This document shows positions 1 to 9,912 of a stretch of 64,000 bases of DNA, in pieces. The position numbers and the translations under genes were made by a program. The first letter of the stretch is position 1. Each line of letters starts with the position of its first letter. A model generated the notes under the pieces. That model did not search any database. It was given only the letters and a program-made list of their open reading frames with translations, and was not told the origin of the DNA. Source of the stretch: Channallabes apus. Lineage: Eukaryota; Chordata; Actinopteri; Siluriformes; Clariidae. The stretch lies in NCBI GenBank assembly GCA_030522415.1, contig CM060109.1:3626655-3690654 (forward strand), in the 5' to 3' direction.

Positions 1-16
1 GTATTGGAAAAGTGCT

Positions 17-324
17 GTCGCCTTGCACCTTCAGGGTCTGGGTTCAATTCCCGGCCAGGCTCGATTCCATCTCTGTGTGCATGGAGTTTGCATGTTCTCC
101 CCGTGCTTGGTGGGTTTCCTCCGGGTACTCCGGTTTCCTCCCACAGTTCAAAGATAGGCAGGTTAGGCTAATTGGCGTTCCAAAATTGCCCGTAGTGTGT
201 GAGTGTGTGCCCTGCGATGGATTGGCACTCTGTCCACTCTCGTGCTCTAATCCTCCTGGGATAGGCTCCAGGTTCCCGCAACCCTGAATACAGGATTAAG
301 CGGTATAGAAGATGAATGAGTGAG
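17..324 (+). repeat. V-SINE (DANA/Mermaid-like), 5'-truncated
   Basis: A tRNA-derived SINE. A B-box-like GGTTCAATTCC lies near position 49. It is followed by the conserved V-SINE core that reads through GTTTGCATGTTCTCC and GGTTTCCTCC, then a tail ending in gatgaatgagtgag. The tRNA-like A-box end is missing, so the copy is 5'-truncated. A perfect 12-bp direct repeat (TGGAAAAGTGCT) flanks it at 5-16 and 325-336 and is the likely target-site duplication, although part of it could be microhomology with the SINE head. Assignment to the V-SINE superfamily rests on remembered fish consensus sequences. Confidence 0.85.
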
Positions 325-504
325 TGGAAAAGTGCTACAGTCGCAGTGATTTCTAAATACCTTAAAGTCTAAACAACAAATGTGTGTTAGTCAGTTGAAC
401 TGTCTTAAATCATAAGTAAGAATAAATTAATACTACATTTATACATGAGTTATGGATGACTTACAGTATAGTTCATGTAATGCTGTTTTGCCACTTATGT
501 GCAG

Positions 505-1285
505 TTCGAAACAACACGCCCACACGTTTACCTGTCCCAGAAGTGATGCCTGAAGCATGTGTAGTAAGTCAATTATTTATTGTGATTTTTGTTGGTGGTT
601 TTTTTTTTTTTTTAATTATACTGTAGAAAATGAGGTAAGAGTGGACCTTTTTGTAATGACCTATTTGTTTCCATTGCACAGGACAGTGAAGAAACCCTGT
701 CTGACGAGTGTCTGGAGGAATTATCTGTAAGAATGTATGATACAGGCATATGTGTCTTTATTTGTATGTAATATGATGGTATTTTATTATTTGTAAGGTG
801 CCGGAGTCCCCACCTCCAGAGAGGTCCACAGATAGGGCTCCAGAAAAGTCCATAGAAAGTGCTCCAGAAAACTCCACGCACAGAAGTGCAACTGAGGTGA
901 CCAGTGTTATATTTGTCATTGAATTTTGTTGTGAGAGGCACATACAGTATTGAGGTGTCCCCCTTTAGTTTATTTGTTTTTTTTTGTATTTTTTATATAT
1001 ATAATTTTTTTTTACATTTTCTTCTCCTTCACAACTGGCACAGAGTGACATCCGTTCTTTGTACCAAAGAAACCTGCAGCTTAAAAATGAATACTTGGTG
1101 TTGATGAAACGGAGAGTGGAAGGACAAATTGAAGTGGATAATTTAAACAAACAAAAATTAGCACTTGAGATTCAGTTGCTTCAAAAGGAACTTCATAGTA
1201 AGTGATGAAACTTTCACACATGGTACCCTACTATTGTTGACCTTGTATAACACTCTCTATCTCTCTTTATGCAGGCAAAAGCTGA
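505..1285 (+). CDS. Harbinger accessory Myb-like protein, 3' exons
   Basis: Five putative exons can be joined in one frame: 505-563, 682-726, 798-896, 1044-1197 and 1275-1285, each bounded by AG acceptors and GT donors (for example GTAAGA at 727 and GTAAGT at 1198). The product is Pro/Glu/Ser-rich, then ends in a Leu/Lys/Glu-rich helix (residues such as LYQRNLQLKNEYL), as expected for the C-terminal dimerisation part of the Myb/SANT-like protein that PIF/Harbinger transposons carry beside the transposase. In that family this protein binds DNA and helps bring the transposase to the nucleus. The stop is at 1283-1285 and an AATAAA follows at about 1304. The N-terminal Myb domain is not visible upstream, so the gene is probably truncated by the SINE region or older loss. 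It converges on the transposase gene, the usual Harbinger layout. The first exon is the least certain. Confidence 0.6.
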
Positions 1286-1347
1286 AAGATGTGATTAATT
1301 TCAAATAAAACACAAGAAAATAACTTTGTGCAGTGTTCTTTTATTCT

Positions 1348-3148
1348 TTAAATAATTGTGAAATGGTATTCCACAATTCTGTCCCATGCAGCTTTTCCAC
1401 TAGGTTGATCCAAGTGCACTGGCTGGAGGTCATCATCAGGATTCACCTCCACCACAGAGGTCCTCTCCTTTCTGATGGTGGCGATGTTGTGTAACACAGT
1501 ACATGCAACAGTAATGTCACAAGCCCTGTCAGGTGCAATCATCAGACTTTTCAGACACTGAAATCTTCCCTACAGTTGCCCAAAGGTCATTTCAATGCGT
1601 GCCCTTGTCCGAGATAGCGCTGCATTGTATCGGGCTTGTGGACTTGGGTCTGGGAATGGATTCATGAAATACTGCCTGCAGGCATAACAACTGTCTCCAA
1701 TAAGAAGCCCATCGTAATCACCTGTTTTATGGCAAAAGTCAATTATGTTAGCCCCAGCTTACTGTAAGTGTACGTAAAACATTGAGCTTCACATTTTCTA
1801 TTTCCACTGCCACGTTCAAATCATTGGAACAAATGTGACTCTCTGAAAATTGTGGAGTCATGCACTGAACGAGCCATTTGGCTTCCACATTCGTAATGTG
1901 GCACAAAGAATCGCACACCTTAGAAGTCAGTCAAATGCATACTTTTTCATTCGATTACATTAAAATAGTTCTTATTAACTTACCTGCACATTAATACTGT
2001 GAACACCCTTTCGATTCACAAAATCCCTTTCATCGGGTCCTGGTGGGGCCTTGATAGGAATGTGGGTGCAGTCTATGGCACCAATCACATTAGGGAAGCC
2101 TGGGGACACACTTCATACTTATTGGAATGATCATAATTGCATTATTTTCATCAACAATATCTATACCATACCTGCAATGGCAAAAAAAGTTCTGTTTTAC
2201 AGCCTGGGGTCATATGCCTCTTTTCCACTGCATAGAACGACACGACACAGTTCAGTTCAACTCACTTCGGTTCGGCGCAGTTTGCTCTTCCACTGCAGTG
2301 TAGTAACACTTTAGCGTGGGCGGGATTACTCACGTGCGCGGCGCCGCTACTGCCGTGATGTCATCGTAAGCGCGCCACAAACACACACACAACAATGGAG
2401 CATATCGACGGCATGGTGTTCTTCATTCTCGGCATGTGGATGTTTTTAACAGCGAGACGAAGGAGTTTCTTTCAAAAGAGGCCGACGGTTAATACAAAAA
2501 GGTGCGTGCGATCCTTCTCTGGCTGTTTCTAAATATAGCGGTTCTGTTGTGTCTCGTGTCGCAAGTTCGGTGACGCAGTAATGACGATTTTCTCCGGCTA
2601 ATCAGTGACCAGCGTGTTTACACGTCACGTTTTGGTAACCGTTCGGCGCGCTTGGAACCTCGGGCGAGATGGTACTAAAAAAAGGAACAGGTACTATGTA
2701 CTGGTCCCAGTGGAAAACCCCCCAAAAGTGAGTAGAACTGAACCGTGTCGTGTCGTACTATGCAGTGGAAAAGCGCCATTAGTGGCTTGGAAACAAGTGC
2801 CAAGTAAACTTTGTGAATGGCGCGGCAGACAGCACTTTACGCCACGTTCTCCGCGTCTTCAACGGTGTAAAGGAAAGTGCCACTCGTAAAGAACCTCAGG
2901 GAAATACACACAGTTTGTGCGGTGGTCAATGCTCGACTCCGGCGAGTTGAACATTTCACATGAGGGTTTAACAAAGAAATTGTATAAAGGATACCCTCAC
3001 AAGAAAAGTGGTATCTCTCAATAAGTATATTGTCATGCTGTGTCAAAGAATCCTGTCTATCACGCAATTCATGAGGAATTTGAAAAACTCTGCGGATAAT
3101 CCTCGCACCTTCGGTAAACGGCTGCTCTCTCAGAAATGGAAAAAACAT
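1348..3148 (-). pseudogene. Harbinger (HARBI1-like) transposase, disrupted
   Basis: Minus-strand exons are at about 2774-3148, 2171-2219, 1984-2099, 1763-1918 and 1348-1721. The first starts with ATG at 3148 and carries the helix-turn-helix region (ALTTAQTVCISLRFF). The third has [15 protein letters not shown] with the first catalytic Asp. The fourth has an HDS-like second Asp reached only after a frameshift. The last has GLLIGDSCYACRQYF and RARIEMTFGQL with the catalytic Glu, then VACTVLHNIA. Lesions are a TAA at 2837-2839, a frameshift near 2180, a frameshift in exon 4 and a TAG at 1570-1572, plus a MITE inserted inside the first exon. The family cuts and pastes its element with a DDE active site and favours 3-bp TWA targets. 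This copy cannot make a full enzyme. Confidence 0.85.
2220..2773. mobile_element. MITE with TTTTCCACTGCATAG termini
   Basis: A 554-bp non-coding element with inverted termini of about 40 bp. The left end reads CTTTTCCACTGCATAG and continues through ACGACACGACAC and GTTCAGTTC. The right end is its complement with a few changes. It sits inside the first coding exon of the Harbinger transposase: coding similarity (KVYLALVSKP) stops at its right edge and resumes at about 2219 on the left. The interior is GC-rich in part and has no open frame I can assign. I could not define a clean target duplication, so the superfamily is left open. Confidence 0.7.
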
Positions 3149-3336
3149 GGCTGCAATTTAAGAAAATTACCTCCACTTATATAGACGCAATCAGGGGATA
3201 GAATGTTACATATTATTAGACACACACAGTGATTAAATACATCCATATATATATAAAGAAAGTATCTTGCATATATATGATACATTTCTTTAAATACAGT
3301 ACATATATATACTGTATATTGTATATACTGTAACGG

Positions 3337-3502
3337 AGTTAGCGACGTACGAAGAACGAACCCCAGGTTTAAGCTTACGGACATGTTGCTATGACAACAA
3401 ATGCGAGAAGCGCATCGGAGAATGAAACAATCCAAGATCAGGACAAATCCACAACAATCAAATCCAGCTAACTCAGTTAGCGACGTACGAAGAACGGACC
3501 CC
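3337..3502. mobile_element. two right-hand ends of the GGGGTCCGTTCTTCG TIR family
   Basis: Two copies of the terminal motif TTAGCGACGTACGAAGAACG followed by A or G and then ACCCC lie in tandem, ending at about 3364 and 3502. The second is preceded by about 130 bp (from AAGCTTACGGACATG) that matches the right-hand interior of the elements at 4409-5425 and 52363-53274. The first lies just outside the transposase start at 3148, so it may be the true right terminus of the Harbinger element itself. No matching left terminus was found between 337 and 505. Confidence 0.6.
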
Positions 3503-4152
3503 GGTAGAGCGTGTCTTTTTCATGGGACTTTATTGGCATCGCAGTTTAAATGTGACATTACCGCCACCCACTGGACTGGATGGTGGATTAGTAGGAAAGC
3601 AATGTCAGGATTTAATCTGTTATTAGATTATTATGAATTATGCATATTTCTTTACACCTTTTAAAATAATTTCCATAATTTAACTCAATTGAATTAGGGT
3701 GACCATTTGTCCTCTTTTTCTGGATCTGTCCTCTTTTTCGGACTGAAAAAAAGCATCCTGATGGAATTTCTCAATTTAATTTAACAGTAGAAGCGCCGAG
3801 CACTGGTCATTTGACCGCAATGGGGAAAAAAAAATACATCACACATCAAATTCCAGAACCCTCCTTTCATGACTTTTCCTAGATCTGTGAACTTAATCAA
3901 TTTTCAAAATCGCACCAGTAAAAGCCAGTATAAAGCTATTTTGCTCTTATTTACATGAAATTGCTGACAGCTGCGTGGCGGCATGACTTTCCTCTCTTTT
4001 CCAACCTGCGATTCTCATTTCTCTCAGCAAATGGCGCAAGGGATCGCGCATACTGTTTATGCATCATTCAGTGTGTATATGTAACTATCTCAGGTTTCAT
4101 TCCATATATGCAGTTTATAAATATATATATGCTTCTGTGAAATATCGACAAT
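3503..4152. other. no gene seen; possible TE debris
   Basis: About 650 bp without a recognisable gene. The segment AGGGTGACCATTTGTCCTC at about 3698 followed by TCTTTTTCGGAC resembles a dispersed vertebrate repeat start that I cannot name. The rest is AT-rich. Confidence 0.4.
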
Positions 4153-5655
4153 TCGCCATTCATTCCCGCATAGATAATCAGTGATGTTTTATAAGGAGAT
4201 TTAGGGATTTAGCTCTACTTAATTTTATAAAGATTTGGAAAAATTAATTAGTTCGTTCATTCTATTTGAAGCTTCTGAACTGTCCGATGTTTTTTTTTTG
4301 TGTGTGTGTGTGACAGTGCTTTAGATGGAGAAGATCTACTGTATGCTATAACAATGTAATGACCCCTCCTGAGGATATAAAGCTTTATTATTGTGTTTGA
4401 ATAAATCAGGGGTCCGTTCTTCGTACGTCGCTTGATACTGTACATCCGAGATGAACTGACACATCATTGTCCTAATTACGATCTGGCTAATTGGTTATTT
4501 GAGCACACCTGTTGTTGATGATTAGTATAGGTGGATTGAGCTGTCTAGGATTGTTGCGAGTTTGTGTGTTGGTTTAAAAGGCGATATGCATCGACAGTAG
4601 AAACACTGATCACAACCCCTCCGATTGGTTGACGAAATGACAAAAGAGCGGCTCAATTTTTTTTGTAACACGTGTTATGCGCTGAAATGCCCCCTGCCAT
4701 GGATTGCCCCCTACATAATCACTATAAAATATTATATTAGAACATACATTCATATATTAATGGTTTACAAATTACATGAGACAATAAAATAAAATAAGCA
4801 ATATGAAAATAAATATGTTGTATATGAAAAAATAGAAATATATATTTTTTCCAAATACAACATGTATACTTTTATATTGTTTATTTTATAATAAAAATAG
4901 TTTCATCCAATTTTTCATTATAAAAAATATTTATTTTTATTATATATAAATATTTATTTGCATCTTCATGACAAGAATTTGTATTAATGGTCTTGACGGC
5001 TGTCTCGTGCCTAGGCTTCATTATAATAGTAATATAATATTTGATAATAATAAACCTGTGAATTTATGTTCTAATATAATATTTGATGGTGATTATGTGT
5101 GGGGGGGCAAGACATGGGGGACATATATATATATATACTGTATGCAAGATATTTTTCTTTTCTCATGTGAGTCAGTCCGCGTCAGTCGAGCTCTTTAACC
5201 TATCAGATGTGACGTCGCCATTTCAACCAATCTTAACCCGGCAGGAGCCTAAATCCTGTTTACATGAAATAAACCTGTTACCGAGCAGCTCCAAGCTTAA
5301 GGACATGTTGCTATGACAGCAAATGCGAGAAGCGCATCAGAGAACGAGAACACTCCAAGATCAGGACAAATCCACAACAATCAAATCCAGCTAACAGAGT
5401 TACCCACGTACGAAGATCGGACCCCTTATCTACCACAGCAAATAATAAATAATAAATATAATAATAAACTATGGTAGGTCATAACCGAAGCAAACACCAC
5501 GATGCCTCGTTCGGTGCAGCTAGGCAACGGACCACGCGCCTAATCGGGAATGTGGAAATGTGGAAGTGATGTGAACTATTTCGGTGACTACACTGGGTGT
5601 AACATCTGCATAGTGACACTAAACAGCTGAACAACTTCACTTTTCCGTTTACCTC
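4153..5655 (+). repeat. dispersed repeat, copy A (split by a TIR element)
   Basis: Two flanks, 4153-4408 and 5426-5655, together match the reverse complement of 55715-56240. Shared stretches include CTCCTGAGGATATAAAGC, GAATAAATCA and AGTGACACTAAACAGCTG. No coding content is recognised. The comparison shows that copy B lacks the 1-kb insertion at 4409-5425, so it serves as an empty site. The repeat's own class is unknown. Confidence 0.75.
4409..5425. mobile_element. non-autonomous TIR element, Harbinger-like, 1017 bp
   Basis: The left end GGGGTCCGTTCTTCGTACGT and the right end ACGTACGAAGATCGGACCCC form near-perfect inverted termini. The same termini and right interior occur at 3366-3502 and 52363-53274. 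It carries no transposase. Comparison with the empty paralogue at about 55950 gives left flank TCA and right flank TTA next to TCTACCAC, compatible with a decayed 3-bp target duplication of the Harbinger type. It could have been mobilised by a Harbinger transposase related to the one at 1348-3148. That link is inference. Confidence 0.75.
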
Positions 5656-5846
5656 TGAGAAAAAAAGCTGTATTTTGTTTGTTTATATTTAGAATTTTTA
5701 TAACAGTACAATAAGATTATGGCGTTATATTCCTGCCACAATTCTGAGTGCGGGGTTTGGCATTTTGAAAGCAGACAAAGCACTCTATGCACGTGCAGTG
5801 TTCCCACTGCGAGCTCAACAGCTCGATTCTGCGCGTGCAGAGTCTT

Positions 5847-6585
5847 CCCTGCTCGCTCAACATGTTCTCCGTGCACGTGCAACTTCTCGATTCTGTGCGC
5901 GCTAAACTCTGCCTGTACGCTCGCTCAACTTCGTCTAGTGTTACAAAACTGGCACAAAACTAGCCAATCACAGACATCCACACACTACGTCTGATTGGCT
6001 GTACCTTCTCTATCAGCTGGCAATATCGACCGCATAACAGAAGCGTTGTAAATAAAGGTTTATAAGTAAAGCGAGTTGTTCGATTTGAAATTTAGGCGAT
6101 GTAGTCTAACAATGAGCAATATGGATAATTAGATAAGTAAATAAAAACACACAATGGACAAACGAAACTGGTATATACTAATACTTCATTTAATAAAAAA
6201 TAAATACTATAATATTTGTTTACAATATTTATAAATAAATACAACTTTATTTACATTGCTTCCCTTATATAATTACTTTTCATTTGTATTCTTATTATAT
6301 ATAATAATATAATTTTATTTTCTTAAAATTATTATTTTTTTTGTAAAGCTGCTTTGAGACAAGGACCATTTTAAAAACACTATACAAATTATCAGAAGTA
6401 GTGTGTGGATGTCTGTGATTGGCTGGTTTTGTGCCAGTTTTGTAACCCTGGACAAAGTTGAGCGAGCGTACAGGCAGAGTCGAGCACGCACAGAAAATAA
6501 ATGTTGCACGCACATGCAGGCAGAGTCAAGCGCGCACAGAATCGAGAAGTCACGCGTGCGCAGAGAACATGTTGAGCGAGCAGGG
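5847..6585. repeat. long inverted repeat, arms about 145 and 190 bp
   Basis: Arm 1 (5847-5990) and arm 2 (6397-6585) are reverse complements over GCTCGCTCAACATGTTCTC, CTTCTCGATTCTGTGCGCGC, CTCTGCCTGTACGCTCGCTC and GCCAATCACAGACATCCAC. Arm 2 has about 45 extra bases that look like a local duplication of the CTGTGCGTGC unit. The spacer of about 400 bp is AT-rich. The arms are CpG-rich and unlike the flanks. No protein is recognised. It could be a foldback-type MITE or two inserts of one element in opposite orientation. Confidence 0.75.
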
Positions 6586-6647
6586 GAGCACTTGTCAAAT
6601 AAATATTTTAGTGTATAACAAATATATTGAAATCCTCGATAGTACAC

Positions 6648-7300
6648 TGCAAATATACTAACAAAAAAGTGTACTATCAGTTAATATATTAAAAGTATAC
6701 TAAGACCATGCTTTTACCAATTTTTGGAATTAAACTTTAAATATACTTCAAAATAATTGTATTATAGTACACTATCCAAAAATATATTATTGGAAAATAT
6801 ACTTTAAGTGAAAGGTTTGTCTAATTTCCAAAGTATACTTATTTAAACTTTGTTTTTCAATGTATTTTTTGTATATTTAAAAAAAAATGCTCGAAATAAT
6901 CATTACACAAATGTACAGAAAGTATACATTAGAATACAATTTTTAATATTCGGTAGTCAGTATATTATCATTAAATGTATTTATATTTAGTGCACTACTC
7001 TCTCATGCGCGCACACTTTTAGACTCGTTTTTGTGCGCTGAAAATCCCGCTGAAAATTTGCCCGTTCAAGTGTATTGTATTTCTTGTTGCACCCGTACAT
7101 GGCAAATATACTAACAAAAATTTTACTAATTTTTAATATATAAAAAGTATATTACCACAATGCTTTTACCTATTTTTACAATACAACTTTTAACACCCTT
7201 TAAAATAATTGTACTTTAGTATATTTCCTTCAAAATATATTTTACAAAAATATGCTTGAATTGAAAGCTTAGTTTATTTTTTTAAAAGTGTGTTTATTTG
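6648..7300. repeat. AT-rich direct repeat, about 450-bp period
   Basis: A segment starting GCAAATATACTAACAAAAA at about 6648 recurs at about 7098. Further shared blocks are ATGCTTTTACC, TAAAATAATTGTA and a following run about GAAAGNTTNGT. The copies are roughly 75-80 percent alike by eye over 200 bp, separated by a different 250-bp segment. No coding capacity. It may be two ends of an element or a decayed tandem duplication. Confidence 0.55.
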
Positions 7301-7801
7301 CACTTTATGTAAATCTATTTCAGTATTATTTATGTGTGCTGAAAATTACAATTTTCACAATTGTCATGACACCCTAGTGGCTGAGGATAAATGCTTTGAA
7401 AGCCCATTTAAAACATTTTAAAGTGTATTCACTGCACAAAAGGCTACACTTGTAATTGTGATTTAAATATTTTAATAAATTTACACAATGTCAGTCCAAT
7501 GTATAAACATCAATCCATGACTACTTTTATATCAACAGCACACCATACGAACAGAAGAAAATGTGTTCTATTGGACAGGAAGTTCAGCTACTGGATTGCA
7601 ATGTAATAAATATACAGCAAAGTAAACACTGTCTATATTGCATGGTCAAAAAATTTATTTCACTCACACTCTAACATATAATATCATAATAATTGTTAAA
7701 CTCTTAACATATTATTAATTTTACTGAGAAAGACAGGTGAAATACAGCAATTCGCATTGATATCTGTAAAGCAACAGAAGTAGTTCCCCTGGGAGTCAGT
7801 T
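7301..7801. other. AT-rich DNA, no gene seen
   Basis: About 500 bp of AT-rich sequence between the direct repeat and the transposon-derived reading frames. I see no RNA gene, terminal repeat or open frame of note. Confidence 0.4.
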
Positions 7802-8704
7802 TTAGTCACTTTCAATGCTGTTTGGAAGTGAAATAACATACAGTTTGTCCTTAGACTTAATCATTACACATTTAAGTTTGAGTGACTGAGGAGGAACAGC
7901 AAACACATTATTGGTGTGAGACACTTCATATATAAATGTTGAGGATATTTGTAGCTGATCATCTCTACACAACTTTCCTTCTCTCTTGGCAAGTTCTTTA
8001 ACTAAAACACAAAATCTGTTGTTGCTGGATGCAGAAGATGGCCCATCCTCACATGCCAAATCCACCAGGGTCACAATTTGACATAATGTTCCGTCATATA
8101 ACTGCACAACTGAATTGTTGTTTTCTTGCAGGAATGATAAAGAACTCTGCTACAAGTGAAACGGTCATAAAAAAACCTGAATTGACTATGTCACCAGTAA
8201 AGTCTTCAATATAGCCAATCTCTGCAGCACTGATGTGGTACCTTTCTTCGGGCATGCCATTTCCTTTGATGGCATCATGAAGAAGTGTGTGCATTGAAAA
8301 CACTAATAAAAATGATGATTGTAGTACTTCTTTTTCAAAATACCACTCAAGACAGGCAAAGAGTAAAACAGCAAAAAAGACCTCCATTCAGATGCTTTCC
8401 AGAATTTTCGGTCTTCCACTGATCTTGGGGCCCTTGTGACTTCCAAAGGTGGGTTAATGGCCATGAGTCCCTGGTCTATGTCATTGATCTTTAAGCCCAA
8501 GTACCAGTCTTCCTTATGGTGTTTACCGTCCAGCCACAAAGATGTCATCTGTTTAGTTACACCAAGGCAGACACTATGCTGGTACTCTGGAACAAATCCT
8601 GTGATATACTGTCTTTTTGATGCCATCACGATGCCACTGTATTCTATGCTAACTTCTACAACTTTAAATTTGAGAAAATCCACGCCAATCAAGTAGTGTT
8701 GCAT
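7802..8704 (-). pseudogene. fish DNA-transposon transposase-like protein, C-terminal part
   Basis: Three successive minus-strand frames (8303-8704, 8094-8387, 7802-8107) make one protein interrupted by frameshifts. The first holds CLGVTKQMTSLWLDGKHH, then PRSVEDRKFWKASEWRSFLL. I recognise this as the WLDG/PRS...WKA.E.R.FLLY block of a widespread family of fish transposon-encoded proteins related to CACTA-like transposases. The second continues with FSMHTLLHDAI, and the last ends in KCVMIKSKDKLYVISLP, like the family's C terminus. The upstream catalytic half is absent or was never in this copy. It is transcribed away from the plus-strand exon at 8814. The frameshift near 8305 and the missing N-terminal half make it non-functional. 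Superfamily placement is from memory. Confidence 0.6.
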
Positions 8705-8813
8705 TCAGCCAATCAAAGCTAAGTTTTTCAGCCAATCAGAGCATCAGATGTCACTTCAATTGATGCTCCCGCACCACGTGACGTTTTTCTGCAGGAGATG
8801 TTACAGTGAAAAG
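8705..8813. promoter_or_regulatory. short intergenic region between divergent transposon genes
   Basis: Only 109 bp separate the ATG of the minus-strand transposase-like frame (8704) from the plus-strand ATG (8814). It contains two CAGCCAATCA motifs (CCAAT-box type, at about 8706 and 8730) and a CACGTGACG E-box/CRE-like site near 8774. The same arrangement is conserved in the second copy at about 15672-15781, which supports a shared bidirectional promoter. No transcript evidence is available. Confidence 0.5.
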
Positions 8814-9018
8814 ATGGCGTTCCAGTTTGCAATTTATTACTTGTATGATAAGTCATTAAAAGTGGAGAGTACATTGATCCTTCAATCTAATATAGACCTG
8901 CTTAGTCAAGTTACGTCAAAACCTGATCTGGATGGAAATGATGATTAGATAGAAATAAAGTGTCCGACACGTAAGGAACCAGAGAAGACGGTGCCTGCAA
9001 AAGTCCTGCTGTTTGGAG
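8814..9018 (+). pseudogene. BEN-type transposon accessory protein, exon 1 (copy 1)
   Basis: The frame begins MAFQFAIYYLYDKSLKVES and ends KVLLFGG at a GT donor (9019). The pattern of a short strand-rich start, a W-I-E-I-K block and K-V/I-L-L-x-G before a splice donor is typical of the first exon of BEN-domain-like proteins found in fish DNA transposons. A TAG at 8946-8948 breaks the frame where the second copy (21287 onward) has a TGG Trp codon. No downstream exon is found after about 9075, where similarity to copy 2 stops. Function in the transposon is unknown; BEN proteins bind DNA or chromatin. Confidence 0.55.
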
Positions 9019-9075
9019 GTCAGTCAGATTTTTTTTTCTTGTATAACGTTATACTTTTGAGTGTTTCATTGAACA

Positions 9076-9907
9076 AATCCTCTGATCATGTTAAAGCTCT
9101 GAAGTTCCATCAGAGGTGATGGTCCTTTTACACCCATTACTGGTTAATTCTTGTTCACTTTTTTAGTGCTTTCAAGTTCGTTCTTCTCTTCAGTTGGATT
9201 TGTGAGAGGAATCTGAACAAATGTACACAAAAGGTAAGTGCAGCTTAAAAAAAATAATGCTAAACAAAACTGCAGTATTTAAATGCCGGCTGAATGTAAT
9301 GAAATGGAAATGTCAATAAATAAACCAGTACACGCCAACTAACACAGTCGGGGGCACTGAAGCTGTGCAAGGCCCCTCTGAACACAAACGTGTGGTTCAT
9401 TTTGTTTATCATAATAATTTATTTTACTATACATAACATACTGTTTTTCAGAATTATTTACCTTTTTGTGAATTACTCTTCTGTAAGTAGTTGTTAGGGA
9501 AATTTGAGATGTATGAAGAAATTTCTTGTATAACAGTTTCGTCCTTTTCTGTGGATACAATACAAACAAAATTAAATAACTTAAAGTAACTGCTATCTAA
9601 TAGTTCAGTATATGTGTTGTCCCCTGTTTAACAGTTTTAAAGTACAGTGGTCTAGAGTAAACATATTAAATCCATGCATCATTTGTTCAGGCAAAAAAAA
9701 ATAAAAAATGGAAAAGTAAAAAAAGATTGTAATATTGTAAAATAAAAATATCCTCCTAGGAATAGACTGTTGTCCAGTGCAGTAGACATTGTATTTTAAA
9801 GAATTTCTCTGACGCCACACATGTTGAAGAGGACATCCCGTAAAGGGCATATGTGGGTGCTTTCAAAGATACCATATGTTTGAAGGTTTTACCATGACAA
9901 AACCCTT
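9076..9907. other. no gene seen
   Basis: About 830 bp with no recognisable element. It ends directly at the AAAAT duplicated target site of the Gypsy element. Short open frames here have no family resemblance. Confidence 0.4.
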
Positions 9908-9912
9908 AAAAT

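Noticed and set aside
3401..3664. 87-codon frame at the double TIR end
   Set aside because: It runs through transposon termini and unrelated flank and resembles no protein.
5719..5994. Cys-rich 91-codon frame resembling a small secreted or toxin-like peptide
   Set aside because: It lies in the arm of the long inverted repeat, and the Cys content comes from the TGC-rich repeat units; the mirrored arm gives similar frames.
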